Below are positions 6,204 to 6,580 of a stretch of 6,580 nt of DNA, piece after piece. The number at the start of each line of letters is the position of its first letter. Position 1 is the first letter of the stretch. The notes below the pieces were generated by a model. That model was not told the DNA's origin, ran no database searches, and saw only the letters and a program-made list of their open reading frames with translations. The translations under genes and the position numbers were made by a program. The stretch comes from Pseudomonadota bacterium (GTDB taxonomy: Bacteria; Pseudomonadota; Gammaproteobacteria; Xanthomonadales; Xanthomonadaceae), in assembly GCA_023393895.1 (NCBI GenBank), contig JAEXBT010000120.1:1-6580 (forward strand). Direction: 5' to 3'.

Positions 6204-6580
6204 GTGAACCACACCCCGATCCGCCTGCTGCCCGATACGCTCGCCAACCAGATCGCCGCCGGCGAGGTGGTCGAGCGGCCCGCCTCGGTGGTCAAGGAGC
6301 TGGTGGAGAACGCGCTGGATGCCGGCGCGACCCGACTCGACATCGATCTGGAAGAGGGCGGCGTGCGCCTGATCCGGGTGAGGGATGACGGCGCCGGCAT
6401 CGATCCGGACCAGCTTGCGCTGGCCGTCCAGCGCCATGCGACCAGCAAGATCGCCACCCTCGACGATCTCGAGGGCGTCGCCACGCTCGGTTTCCGCGGC
6501 GAGGCGTTGCCATCGATCGCGTCGGTCAGTCGCTTCCGCATCGCCTCGCGGCGCCGCCAGGCCGACCAAGGCCAAGCGCT
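6204..6580 (+). CDS. mutL: DNA mismatch repair protein MutL, N-terminal part (runs off the right edge)
   Basis: MutL links mismatch recognition by MutS to strand incision and excision. The visible 125 codons cover the N-terminal GHKL ATPase. Motif I is [20 protein letters not shown] with [10 protein letters not shown] (residues 13-42), including catalytic Glu32 and Mg-binding Asn36. Motif II is RDDGAGI (59-65), and the ATP-lid region contains RHATSKI (76-82) and [15 protein letters not shown] (95-109). Identity to the E. coli and Xanthomonas N-termini as I remember them is very high. The start is GTG at 6204: no ATG exists in frame upstream within the amidase-mutL gap, and the conserved region begins about 5 residues later, giving 3 more N-terminal residues than E. 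coli. No strong Shine-Dalgarno sequence is visible, so initiation may be weak. It sits 43 bases after the amidase stop on the same strand. Confidence 0.96.
   Translation, partial: MNHTPIRLLPDTLANQIAAGEVVERPASVVKELVENALDAGATRLDIDLEEGGVRLIRVRDDGAGIDPDQLALAVQRHATSKIATLDDLEGVATLGFRGEALPSIASVSRFRIASRRRQADQGQA

Noticed and set aside
6164..6575. Minus-strand open frames at the right edge.
   Set aside because: They are antisense to the unmistakable MutL ATPase motifs on the plus strand.

Overview
The window is a GC-rich (roughly two-thirds G+C) stretch of core chromosome from a gammaproteobacterium, most likely a Xanthomonadaceae member of the Lysobacter/Luteimonas/Stenotrophomonas/Xanthomonas type. 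Two things point there. The left edge has the panD-pgi junction, with a PanD tail ([13 protein letters not shown]) close to the Xanthomonas form as I remember it. The right part follows the widespread gammaproteobacterial order queG / nnrDE-tsaE-amidase-mutL. I see no mobile elements, CRISPR arrays, RNA genes or foreign-looking genes.

Layout, left to right. Bases 1-52 are the last 16 codons and stop of panD (+). pgi (55-1557, +) is glucose-6-phosphate isomerase, starting 2 bases after the panD stop. queG (1543-2613, -) is epoxyqueuosine reductase and converges on pgi, with the two 3' ends overlapping by 15 bases. nnrDE (2636-4105, +) is the bifunctional NAD(P)H-hydrate epimerase/dehydratase and diverges from queG across only 22 bases. 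tsaE (4102-4566, +) is the ATPase of the t6A tRNA system and overlaps nnrDE by ATGA. Next is a short AT-rich gap, then a periplasmic N-acetylmuramoyl-L-alanine amidase with an AMIN domain (4613-6160, +). The 5' end of mutL (6204 onward, +) runs off the right edge. No gap between genes exceeds 50 bases, or 85 if the later amidase start is used.

The genes serve housekeeping roles: coenzyme A precursor supply (panD), central sugar phosphate metabolism (pgi), tRNA anticodon-loop modification (queG at position 34, tsaE at position 37), repair of damaged NAD(P)H (nnrDE), septal cell-wall splitting (amidase) and mismatch repair (mutL). nnrDE through mutL probably form one transcription unit with possible internal promoters.

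The most interesting non-coding signal is the 22-base queG/nnrDE gap. It holds two overlapping -10-like hexamers on opposite strands, each ending exactly 6 bases before its gene's ATG. This suggests a shared divergent promoter producing two leaderless mRNAs. I did not find a convincing undescribed multi-gene system.
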